NCBI GenBank assembly: GCA_020634565.1
Contig: JACKBN010000004.1
Location: 372,001-436,000 of the forward strand
Origin: Ardenticatenaceae bacterium
GTDB taxonomy: Bacteria > Chloroflexota > Anaerolineae > Promineifilales > Promineifilaceae
Direction of reading: 5' to 3'
Length of the DNA stretch: 64,000 bases
Part shown: positions 17,694-25,900 of the stretch, in pieces
Position numbering within the stretch: the stretch's first letter is position 1
Layout of the letters: every line of letters starts with the position of its first letter
Translations under genes and position numbers: made by a program
Notes under the pieces: model-generated
The model's input: only the letters and a program-made list of their open reading frames with translations
Databases searched by the model: none
What the model was told of the DNA's origin: nothing

Positions 17694-19478
17694 TTACTGT
17701 TTAACCAACTGCATTTGTAAAGCGCGGATGCGTTCCCCCGCTTTTTGCTGAATCTGCTTGATCGCCTGATTTTGCTTTTCAATCATGCTGCGCGCCGCGT
17801 TAATCTTTTCCACCGCTTGTTTAAGCTGGAGTTCGCGCTCAACCAGTCGGGCCTGGATTTCTGCCAGATGCTGTCCCTGAGCAGTGGTTTGGCTCAAGAA
17901 GCGATTAAGCTCTGTTTCGCTGGCATCCAGCCGTATCTTTTGTTCTTGGACAACGGTCTGCAAGCCCATGTTTTGCTCGACCAGCTTTTCATGGCGCTCG
18001 GTCCATTCCGCCTGGTTGGTTTCTAAGGTGCTTTGCGCTTCGGCAACGGCCGTTTCCAACCGGGTTATTTCCTGAGCCATTTCTTCTTGCTGGGCCGTTA
18101 ACGATGCTTCCAGAGCGTCTAACTTTTCTGCCTGCTCGGCCACTGTCTTTTCCGCTGTAGTTGCCGCCGATTGGCTGGCTTCCAGCTCCGCTTTATACCA
18201 CAAAACGCGTTCAAAATGCGCATGTTCAGCATCTGCTAATTCAGCTTCCAGAGCAGCGATGCGCTCTTCAGCATCCACCAGCTGCTGGGCCTTTGCCAAA
18301 GGCTCGGCAGTTTCTGCGCGCAGTTCGGTTAGCTCATTCAGCACGTTTTCCAGCTCTGTTTCTGTGGCGCGGCGCTGTTCTCGCTGCATTTCCAGAACGG
18401 CGCTGTTCTCTTCCATCTGCTGGCGCAATTTATCCAGCTCGCCTTCCAGATCGGCCGCTTTCTTTTCGGTGATTTCGGCCAGTTCCTGCCAGCGAATGAG
18501 CGACTCTTCCTGCTCGGAAGTGTGCATCAGGCTGGCTTTGTGGGCCACTTCCAGGCTGTGGATGCGATCCCGCAGGGTGTTGATTTCTCGTACGGCCGTT
18601 TCTAATTCGTCGGAAACGGCCGTTTTTTCTGTTTGTAATTGGGTGTGCGTATTTTGCAGCTGGGTGTGCTGCTGGCGCAAATTGGTCAGATCATCATTTT
18701 GCTCAGTCATCAGATCGCGCGCGATGGCCAATTCGTTGGCCTGACGTTCCACCTGGCTTTTGCGGTGGCGCAGCGCTTCCTGCGCTTCATCCAGCTGGGT
18801 CTGCTTGGCCGTCAGTTCGGTACGCAGCTCGGTTAACTCTTGCTTCAGGCTGGCGATGGTGTTGGTGGATTCTCCGGCTAGCTCCGTGAGCCGCCGCTGA
18901 AAATCTTGTTCTAACTCGGCGCGAGCCGCCAACGCCATGGCCGCTTCGGCTTGCAAATGGTGCAGCGCCTCGATTTGGGCTTCGTTGCGGTTGAGCAGAT
19001 GGCCTTCTGGCAGATCGTGCCCGTTTTCATACCGAATGAGTTCGCCTTCACCGGGAAGACGGCCGTTTTCAACAATCTTCTTGAAATCTGCTTCATCAAC
19101 GCTGCTTGTCCAGCCGTGAATGTTGCCGCCGCCCAGCACCGTTAAGCCAACTGTAAATACATCGCCCAGCACCTGCCCGCTTTTTTCCACGCGCAGGTCT
19201 CGACAAACGGCCGAACCTGTCAACAAGCCGGCCACAACCAGGCGAGGAGCAAAAACATTGCCCACCAGCGTGGCCCCATCCTGAATAGCAACCGGTTGGT
19301 CCGTGTGAATATCTTCCACATGGTAACCGGCAATTTCCAGCCAGGTTTGCCCGCGCCGCCAAAAACGCAGCCGCTGCAACAAACCATGTCCATTTGTCTC
19401 CGGGATGGATTCCAATGTTGGTTCGTCTGTTTGAGTTGAAGTGCCGTCAGGCGTGGTGGTTTCTTCTGTAACCGTCAT
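17694..19478 (-). CDS. Bactofilin-like domain fused to a very long coiled coil
   Basis: A 594-residue cytoplasmic protein. Residues ~55-125 form a right-handed beta-helix-like repeat of short hydrophobic strands resembling bactofilin (polymer-forming cytoskeletal) domains: a 'GATLVGNVFAPRLVVAG' rung followed by 'GSAVCRDLRV', 'GQVLGDVF' and 'LTVLGGGNIHG'. From ~residue 165 to the end the sequence is almost unbroken heptad-type coiled coil, rich in Glu, Gln, Ala and Leu and without helix breakers. Bactofilins polymerise and recruit cell-wall enzymes. The coiled coil could be a spacer or crosslinker. Proximity to FtsW/RodA and PBP-like genes supports a cell-envelope or shape role. The combination is unusual to me; the function is inferred. 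Confidence 0.7.
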   Translation of the reverse strand: MTVTEETTTPDGTSTQTDEPTLESIPETNGHGLLQRLRFWRRGQTWLEIAGYHVEDIHTDQPVAIQDGATLVGNVFAPRLVVAGLLTGSAVCRDLRVEKSGQVLGDVFTVGLTVLGGGNIHGWTSSVDEADFKKIVENGRLPGEGELIRYENGHDLPEGHLLNRNEAQIEALHHLQAEAAMALAARAELEQDFQRRLTELAGESTNTIASLKQELTELRTELTAKQTQLDEAQEALRHRKSQVERQANELAIARDLMTEQNDDLTNLRQQHTQLQNTHTQLQTEKTAVSDELETAVREINTLRDRIHSLEVAHKASLMHTSEQEESLIRWQELAEITEKKAADLEGELDKLRQQMEENSAVLEMQREQRRATETELENVLNELTELRAETAEPLAKAQQLVDAEERIAALEAELADAEHAHFERVLWYKAELEASQSAATTAEKTVAEQAEKLDALEASLTAQQEEMAQEITRLETAVAEAQSTLETNQAEWTERHEKLVEQNMGLQTVVQEQKIRLDASETELNRFLSQTTAQGQHLAEIQARLVERELQLKQAVEKINAARSMIEKQNQAIKQIQQKAGERIRALQMQLVKQ

Positions 19479-19722
19479 AGCTGTAACCGTATGGTGCCAT
19501 TATAGCAGGGGAATCCTGAAGATGATACTGAACGTGAACTCATTTTGGCCAAACGGCCGTAATTGCCACGCTAATTTAGCAAAATTTTAGATACGAGAAA
19601 AACATTCGCCCAATTGGTTGAGTATTTAGAACGCATGTGCTATTATTTGGAGCCGCTTGGGGTAGGAGATTTTGTACATGATGGCCAGGCAGTACGGCCG
19701 TTTGATCACCAAGGAGAATACA

Positions 19723-19941
19723 ATGGGTGGAAATGAACTGATTGTTGCCTTCTTTGCCCTGGCATTTTTAGCTTTTTGCTTAACGGCCGTTGCCCTCTAC
19801 GCTCTCAGCCGGGACAAAGACGATATTGCTGATAAAAGTATTTCTGGTTTAAGTGATTTACGGATGGGCAGTGTCAGTCGTCCCAAGCCAAAGAAAACAG
19901 AAGAAACGCCCGAATCCCCGGACGAAGAGGCTGCCGAGTGA
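19723..19941 (+). CDS. Small single-TM protein with acidic tail
   Basis: A 72-residue protein starting at the ATG at 19723, which is preceded by AAGGAG with good spacing. An in-frame upstream extension lacks such a site. One TM helix occupies about residues 5-27, followed by a charged cytoplasmic tail with KPKK and a Glu/Pro-rich end. No family is recognised. It lies 54 bases upstream of pyrF and may share its transcript. Confidence 0.6.
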   Translation: MGGNELIVAFFALAFLAFCLTAVALYALSRDKDDIADKSISGLSDLRMGSVSRPKPKKTEETPESPDEEAAE

Positions 19942-19995
19942 TTTCATTCCGTTTTTAGGGTGTCTGCTCCGGCTGAACCGGGTAAAATTCGGGGC

Positions 19996-20805
19996 ATGAC
20001 ATACTTGGACAAACTCAAGGCAATTCAAGACAAAAATAATTCCTGGCTCTGCATTGGTCTCGATCCCTCGCTGGAGCGGCTGCGGGTTGATTTTCGCAAG
20101 TGGGATGAGCCCATCCTGCCCTATAACCGGGCCATCATTGACGCTACGGCCGATTTGGTTTGTGCCTACAAGCCCAATCTTGGCTTCTATTTGCAGTGGG
20201 GTGCGGCGGGTATCATTGCTCTGGAGCGTACCATTGCCTACATTCCCCGCGATATTCCCATCGTTCTCGATTGCAAAACGGGCGATATTGGCCATACGCA
20301 GGCCGCCTGGGGCAATGGCCTTTTCGATGAATGGCAGGTGGATGCGGTTACCGTGAATCCCTTTGTAGGTTCAGATGCCGTGCTGCCGATGATTGGCGAG
20401 CGTCCCGACAATGCGGTTTACATTTTGGCTCGCACCTCGAACAAAAGCGCCACCCAATTTCAAGGGGATCTTCCTCAGGAAAGCGGGCTTTCGGCTGAAG
20501 TGCTGCGCCAAAGCCAGACCTGGCCGACAGCCGGACACAAAGGGTACGTTATCGGCGCTACCTATCCAGAAGAGTTGGCCGCCGCTCGTCGTCTGGCCCC
20601 CGAAGCCAACTTCCTCATCCCCGGCATTGGCGCGCAGGGGGGCGATTTGGCGATGTCGGTGAAGTACGGCCCGGACAAGGTGGCTGGTCCGCTGATCAGC
20701 GCCAGCCGCAGCGTTATTTATGCTTCAGGCGGCGAAGATTTCGCCGAAGCGGCCCGCGCCGAAGCGCTGCGCTTGCGCGACCAAATTAATTTGCTGCGCC
20801 AATAG
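19996..20805 (+). CDS. pyrF: Orotidine 5'-phosphate decarboxylase
   Basis: A 269-residue enzyme of the longer (type 2) OMP decarboxylase group. Recognisable parts are 'CIGLDPS' at the N-terminus, the catalytic 'LDCKTGDIG' with the Lys and Asp of the D-x-K-x-x-D site, 'VNPFVGSD', and the phosphate-binding 'PGIGAQGGD' late in the sequence. It makes UMP from OMP, the last step of de novo pyrimidine synthesis. I take the ATG at 19996; a GTG 36 bases upstream is possible but would add residues not typical of the family. No other pyr genes are adjacent. Confidence 0.9.
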   Translation: MTYLDKLKAIQDKNNSWLCIGLDPSLERLRVDFRKWDEPILPYNRAIIDATADLVCAYKPNLGFYLQWGAAGIIALERTIAYIPRDIPIVLDCKTGDIGHTQAAWGNGLFDEWQVDAVTVNPFVGSDAVLPMIGERPDNAVYILARTSNKSATQFQGDLPQESGLSAEVLRQSQTWPTAGHKGYVIGATYPEELAAARRLAPEANFLIPGIGAQGGDLAMSVKYGPDKVAGPLISASRSVIYASGGEDFAEAARAEALRLRDQINLLRQ

Positions 20806-21290
20806 AATAGTTACGGCCGTTTTCCCTGATTCCTTCCTCGTCTAAAAAGTGGGGGAGAACGGCCGTTTTCCAGTCTGGCCCGTAAGTGGGCTGTTAAGAT
20901 ACTCTCGGTAGACTACCCACACTCAAAAATATCATCATAGACTGAATACCAAAGTAAAAAGATGGTTGTCGCCATCTTCTGTTCCAAACAACACCTACTA
21001 TCTAAGCCTTACTCATCATGATTGCATCGCCGGGTTTAAATTGCGAAGCACCACTGACAGGCATTAGGCGACAGCAAGTAAGAAAGCACAACGCGCGTTT
21101 GTGTTTTCCACAGGAAGAAGACATCTGCTCGATAGACCAGTTTAATCTATTGGCTCATGCGTTGGTCTAAACTAAAGACGACCCTATTACACTGTATTCT
21201 CTCCAGAATAAAGTTGTCATAACGTTTTCTTAGCTGGCACAACTTCATTCTGCGACAAGCTGTTTTAATGACTCATTTGAGGAAGGATTC
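20806..21290. other. Intergenic region upstream of the biosynthetic locus
   Basis: About 485 bases without a gene. It has two copies of ACGGCCGTTTTCC (near 20813 and 20860) and a 7-bp hairpin AAGATGG/CCATCTT (20959-20965 with 20972-20978). The region presumably carries the promoter of the histidine ammonia-lyase gene, but no strong consensus was found. The ribosome-binding site GAGGAAGGA is at 21278-21287. Confidence 0.5.
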
Positions 21291-22820
21291 ATGACTCACC
21301 AAACCAATACCCATCAAGTTACACTCGATTATTATAAGCTCAACGATTTGCGCATCATCGTCGATACCATACCGCGTTTGGAACTGCATCCAGACGTCAT
21401 TGCCAAAATTGAAGCGGGCGCTCAGTTTGTGCTCGAAAAGGCGGCCGAAGATCGCTACATCTATGGCACCAACACCGGTTTTGGCTCATTGTGCGAAACC
21501 CGCGTGGAAAATGAAGAGATGGAAACGCTCCAGTTTAACCACGTGGTTTCCCACGCGGTTGGTGTTGGTGAGATTGTTCCAGAAAAACTCTCGCGCTTGA
21601 TGTTGTTCGTGAAGCTGCTTACGTTCCGCACCGGGCACACCGGCATTTCCATGGCGCCGGTACAGCGTCTTATTGACATGTGGAACAACGACATTGTGCC
21701 CGCAATTCCAAAAAAAGGAACCGTTGGAGCCAGTGGTGATTTGGCGCCCCTGGCACATATGGCGCTGCCGCTGCTGGGCTTGGGCAAGGTTTATTACAAA
21801 GGCGAAATTGTCGAATCCGCTGGCGTTCTGGAAAAGATGGGTTGGGAACCGCTGCGTCTGAAGCCGAAAGAAGGTCTGGCGCTGACCAACGGCGTGCAAT
21901 ATATCAATTCCCGTGGTGCTTTGGCCCTCATGCGCATCGAAGAAATGATCAAGATTGCCGATCTCTTTGCCTCGATGAGTTCGCAAGCGTTTAGCACCTC
22001 AGAAACGTTTTACCAGGCACCCTACCACGAGACAACCTTCCATCCCGAACGCAAAACGGTTGCGGCAAACTTCCGCAAGGTTTTGGAAGGCAGCAACCAT
22101 TATGAACTGCCCACCTGCAATAAGTCGAAACAAGATCCTTACTCCTTCCGCTGTATTCCCCAGGTGCATGGTGCCATCCGGCAGGCGGTGAACTTTGCCA
22201 TCGATATCATCGAAAAAGAGTGCAATGGCGTGTCTGATAACCCGCTCTTCTTCCCGGAAAGTGACCAAATTTTGTTTGGCGGCAATCTGCACGGTGAATC
22301 GACGGCGTTAGCGCTGGATTTTGTGGCGATGGCCACCAGCGAGATGGCTTACATTTCTGAGCGGCGCACTTACCAACTGCTTTCTGGCATGCGCGGCTTG
22401 CCGGACTTTTTGGTGAATCAGCCCGGTCTCAACTCTGGTTTCATGATTGTGCAATACACAGCCGCTGCCCTGATGAACGAGAACAAGGTGCTGTGTACGC
22501 CTGCCAGTGTGGATACCATTCCCACCTGCCAGCTGCAAGAAGATCATGTAAGCATGGGCGGCACATCGTCCTACAAATTGGAAACGATTGTGGACAATGC
22601 GGAATATATTTTGGGTATTGAGCTGCTAACGGCCGTTCAGGCCATCGACTTCAACAAACCGCTCCAACTCTCCCCAGCCACGCAAAAACTGTATGATGAA
22701 TTTCGCGAACATTTCACTTTCATGGAGCGGGATCGGGTGATGAGCGACGACATGGAACGGGCCCGGGTCTACTGCGCCGAAAATCGCGCCAAATGGATTG
22801 AGCAATTTGGGCTGGCCTAA
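21291..22820 (+). CDS. hutH: Histidine ammonia-lyase family enzyme (MIO type)
   Basis: A 509-residue member of the aromatic amino acid lyase family. The self-forming MIO cofactor triad is Ala147-Ser148-Gly149 in 'GASGDLAPL'. The catalytic Tyr loop is 'YGTNTGFG', and the substrate motif 'NHVVSHAVG' has the Ser-His pair typical of histidine-specific enzymes rather than the His-Leu of tyrosine or Phe-Leu of phenylalanine lyases. The expected reaction is L-histidine to urocanate plus ammonia. No hutU, hutI or hutG genes are near, and the gene stands directly before NRPS1. It may therefore supply urocanate or another lyase/aminomutase product to the assembly line; that is inference. The ATG has a strong ribosome-binding site. 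Confidence 0.85.
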   Translation: MTHQTNTHQVTLDYYKLNDLRIIVDTIPRLELHPDVIAKIEAGAQFVLEKAAEDRYIYGTNTGFGSLCETRVENEEMETLQFNHVVSHAVGVGEIVPEKLSRLMLFVKLLTFRTGHTGISMAPVQRLIDMWNNDIVPAIPKKGTVGASGDLAPLAHMALPLLGLGKVYYKGEIVESAGVLEKMGWEPLRLKPKEGLALTNGVQYINSRGALALMRIEEMIKIADLFASMSSQAFSTSETFYQAPYHETTFHPERKTVAANFRKVLEGSNHYELPTCNKSKQDPYSFRCIPQVHGAIRQAVNFAIDIIEKECNGVSDNPLFFPESDQILFGGNLHGESTALALDFVAMATSEMAYISERRTYQLLSGMRGLPDFLVNQPGLNSGFMIVQYTAAALMNENKVLCTPASVDTIPTCQLQEDHVSMGGTSSYKLETIVDNAEYILGIELLTAVQAIDFNKPLQLSPATQKLYDEFREHFTFMERDRVMSDDMERARVYCAENRAKWIEQFGLA

Positions 22821-22851
22821 ATTTTGGCCTTAATAATCATTTAAAGGAACG

Positions 22852-22887
22852 CTCCCGAAGATTGTAAGCACAACTTCGGGAGGTTTT
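22852..22887 (+). terminator. Hairpin between the lyase and NRPS1 genes
   Basis: CTCCCGAAG (22852-22860) and CTTCGGGAG (22874-22882) form a perfect 9-bp stem with a 13-base loop, followed by GTTTT. It has the form of a weak intrinsic terminator. It ends only about 20 bases before the NRPS1 ATG, so it could act as an attenuator between the two genes. Confidence 0.6.
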
Positions 22888-22903
22888 GGGTCTCAAAAGT
22901 TTT

Positions 22904-25900
22904 ATGAGTGAGCAACGTGTAACGGCCGTATCTACCACAGCGAACACGATGAATAGAACCATGCAACTGCCAACCGTCAACCGGCTGGCCCTGTTTCTGC
23001 TGTTGCTGCATCGTTACAGTGGCGAAACGCAGGTGAGCTGCTTGCTGGATGGCAAACCAACGGCCGTTCCTGTTGATGCTGATGCCCCGTTTGCTGCTTT
23101 GGTCGAACAGGTTGGTACGGAAACGGCCGTTCTCACCCTCACCGATCCGCAAAACCTGCCCGTGCTGGCGCAAAACCTTAACCAGAAACTGCCCGCCAGC
23201 AACAACCACCCTCTCCTCACATTTAATCTGCAATCCGGTGAACTCACTTACGATGCTGACCTATTTGACGAAGCAACCATGGATCGGCTGGAGGGTCATT
23301 TGCAGACGTTGGCGCAGGCAGTGGTGGATTCGCCGGAAACGGCCGTATCTCACCTCCCCATCCTCACCGCAGACGAAAAGCACCAGTTGCTCACCGAGTG
23401 GAACGACACAAAGCAATACGATTATCCCGGCCTGCACCAGATGTTTGAGCAGGTCGTGGCCAACGCGCCTGATAGCCTGGCTATCACTTTCGAAGATCGG
23501 CAGATGAGTTACGGGGAATTAAACGGCCGTGCCAACCAGATTGCCCACGCGCTTATCAAAATGGGCGTGCAGCCGCAAGACCGCATCGCCATCATGCTGG
23601 AAAATGGCCCACAGCAGGTAGAAGCGCTCTTTGGCTCGCTCAAATCGGGTGGCGTTTTTGTTTGCCTGGACCCGCATTACCCCACGCACCGCCTGCAAGC
23701 CATCCTCGACGAAGCTCAGCCAGCGCGTTTCATTCTCGAAACAAGCTGCCTGGAGCGTCACGAAGAGCTGCTGGCAAGCCTGCCTGCTGGCTGTGACATT
23801 TTAGCAATTGATAGCTTAAAAACATTTACCGCGGAGCACGCGGAGAGCGCAGAGAAAAACAAAAAAATCTCCGCGTCCTCCGCGCCCTCTGCGGTTAAAA
23901 ATTCCACTGTGACGGTTTTTGGCCCGGAATTTATTGCCGCCTGTGCCCAAACGAACCCGAATTTGCCGCTGCAGCCGACCGATCCAGCCTACATGGTTTA
24001 CACCTCTGGCTCGACGGGCAAACCGAAGGGCATCTTGCAGTCGCACCTCAGCTTTTGCCAATTTGTGGATTGGCAGAGCCGCTACTTTGGCATTGTCGCC
24101 CCGCAGCGCTTTGCCCAATGGGCCTCTATCGCCTACGATGCCTCCTACTGCGAGATTTTTGGCACACTTTGCTTTGGCGCCACGCTCTGCATGGCTCCGG
24201 CCATGACCCGCTTCAATCCGCAGGCGCTGATTGATTGGGTGCGGCAGGCAGAGATTACCATCTTGCAAATTGTGCCCAGCTTCTGCCGCCAAATGCTGCA
24301 AATTTTAGAGAATGAGCCGAGCCACAACGACACCCATCCGCTGCCGACGGTGGAAAAGCTATTGTTGGCAGGCGAGATTTTGCCTGTTGATTTGGCGCAT
24401 ACTTGGCTGAATCGCTTCCCCAATCCGGCCAAATTGTTCAACCTGTACGGCCCGTCGGAGACAGTGCTGGCCACGTACCACGCCATTCCCGAAGTGGCGC
24501 CAGAGCAGCGAGCCATTTCGGTGGGACAGGCCATTGACGGCCGTCAGATCCTCATCCTCGATAAAAACCAGCAGCTTTGCCCGATTGGCGTGCGCGGCGA
24601 ACTGTACATTCGCAGCCCGTACCTCACCGAAGGGTACATCGAACGCCCCGACGAGATGGCCACCAAGTTCATCCAAAACCCGCTGCACGATGAGTTCCCA
24701 GACCGCGTGTATCGCACCGGTGATCTGGGGCGTTGGCTGGCAGATGGCACGATTGAGTTTTACGGCCGTATCGATAACTTGGTCAAATTGCGCGGCATGC
24801 GCGTGGAGTTGGGTGACATTGAAACCGCTCTGCGCGGCCACGAAGCGGTGCGCAACTGCGCCGTCGTTGTGCGCAACGTGACGCGCGACAAAAGCCGCCT
24901 AATCGTCAAAGACCGCGACACGCGCAGCAAAAGCACCGCCAGCGAGCAGCAAATCCTCATGGCTTACTACACCGCAGAACGGCCGCTTTCCGGCTACGAA
25001 CTGCGGGCATTTTTAGAGAAACTGCTGCCGCCGCACATGATTCCGCAGCAGTTTGTGCAGCTAGATGAGCTGCCCTACAACGCCAACCACAAGCTCGATT
25101 TACGCGCCCTGCCAGAGCCACATAACCTGCGCCCTGACCTGCGTCAGCCGTACCTTCCCCCACGCAACAAAGTGGAAGAAACCATTGCCGCCATCTGGCA
25201 GGACGTTTTGGGCATCAACCAGGTGGGCGTGGAAGATGGCTTTTTTGAGCTGGGCGGCGACTCGCTGCTCGCGATGCAGGTGCTCAACCGCACCCGCGAA
25301 GCCACCCAGGCCAAACTCTCCTTCCGCCACCTGTTTGAGAAGCAAACGGTAGCGAAACTGGCTGAACTGGTGGCCGAACCTGCCAGCCAGAGCGATGATG
25401 CGCAAATCGACTTGCCGACTGCAAGCGCAGCCCGTGAGCATTATCCGCTTTCCGTGGCGCAGCAGGGCATCTGGTTTTTATGGAAGCTGGAGCCAGACAG
25501 CCCTTACTACACCGCCCAGGGCGTCATTCACCTGCGCGGCGCGGTGGATGTGGCGCTTTTGCAGCGCGCCTGGCAGGCACTCATCGATCGGCATGTGATT
25601 TTGCGGGCGAAATTTGGTGTGGATGAAAACGGCCGTCCCACCCAAACCTTTCCCCAGCGGCAAGATACCCTACAGGTTTTCGACCTCACCCGCCTGAACG
25701 CGGCGCAGCGCGAAGCCAAGCTCAAAGCGTTCATGTACGAAAAAGGGCAGCAGCCGCTCAATTTAGAGAAGCACAATCTGCTGCAAGCCAATCTGTTTAA
25801 GCTGGCCGACGACAGCTACGACATGCCCATCACTTTCCACGAAATCACCCTCGATTTGTGGGGCTGGTCCAACATGATCCAGGATTTGGGCGCTTTGTAC

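Noticed and set aside
21291..22820. Tyrosine ammonia-lyase or aminomutase instead of histidine ammonia-lyase
   Set aside because: The Ser-His substrate motif favours histidine. The alternative is not excluded, because NRPS clusters do use related aminomutases.
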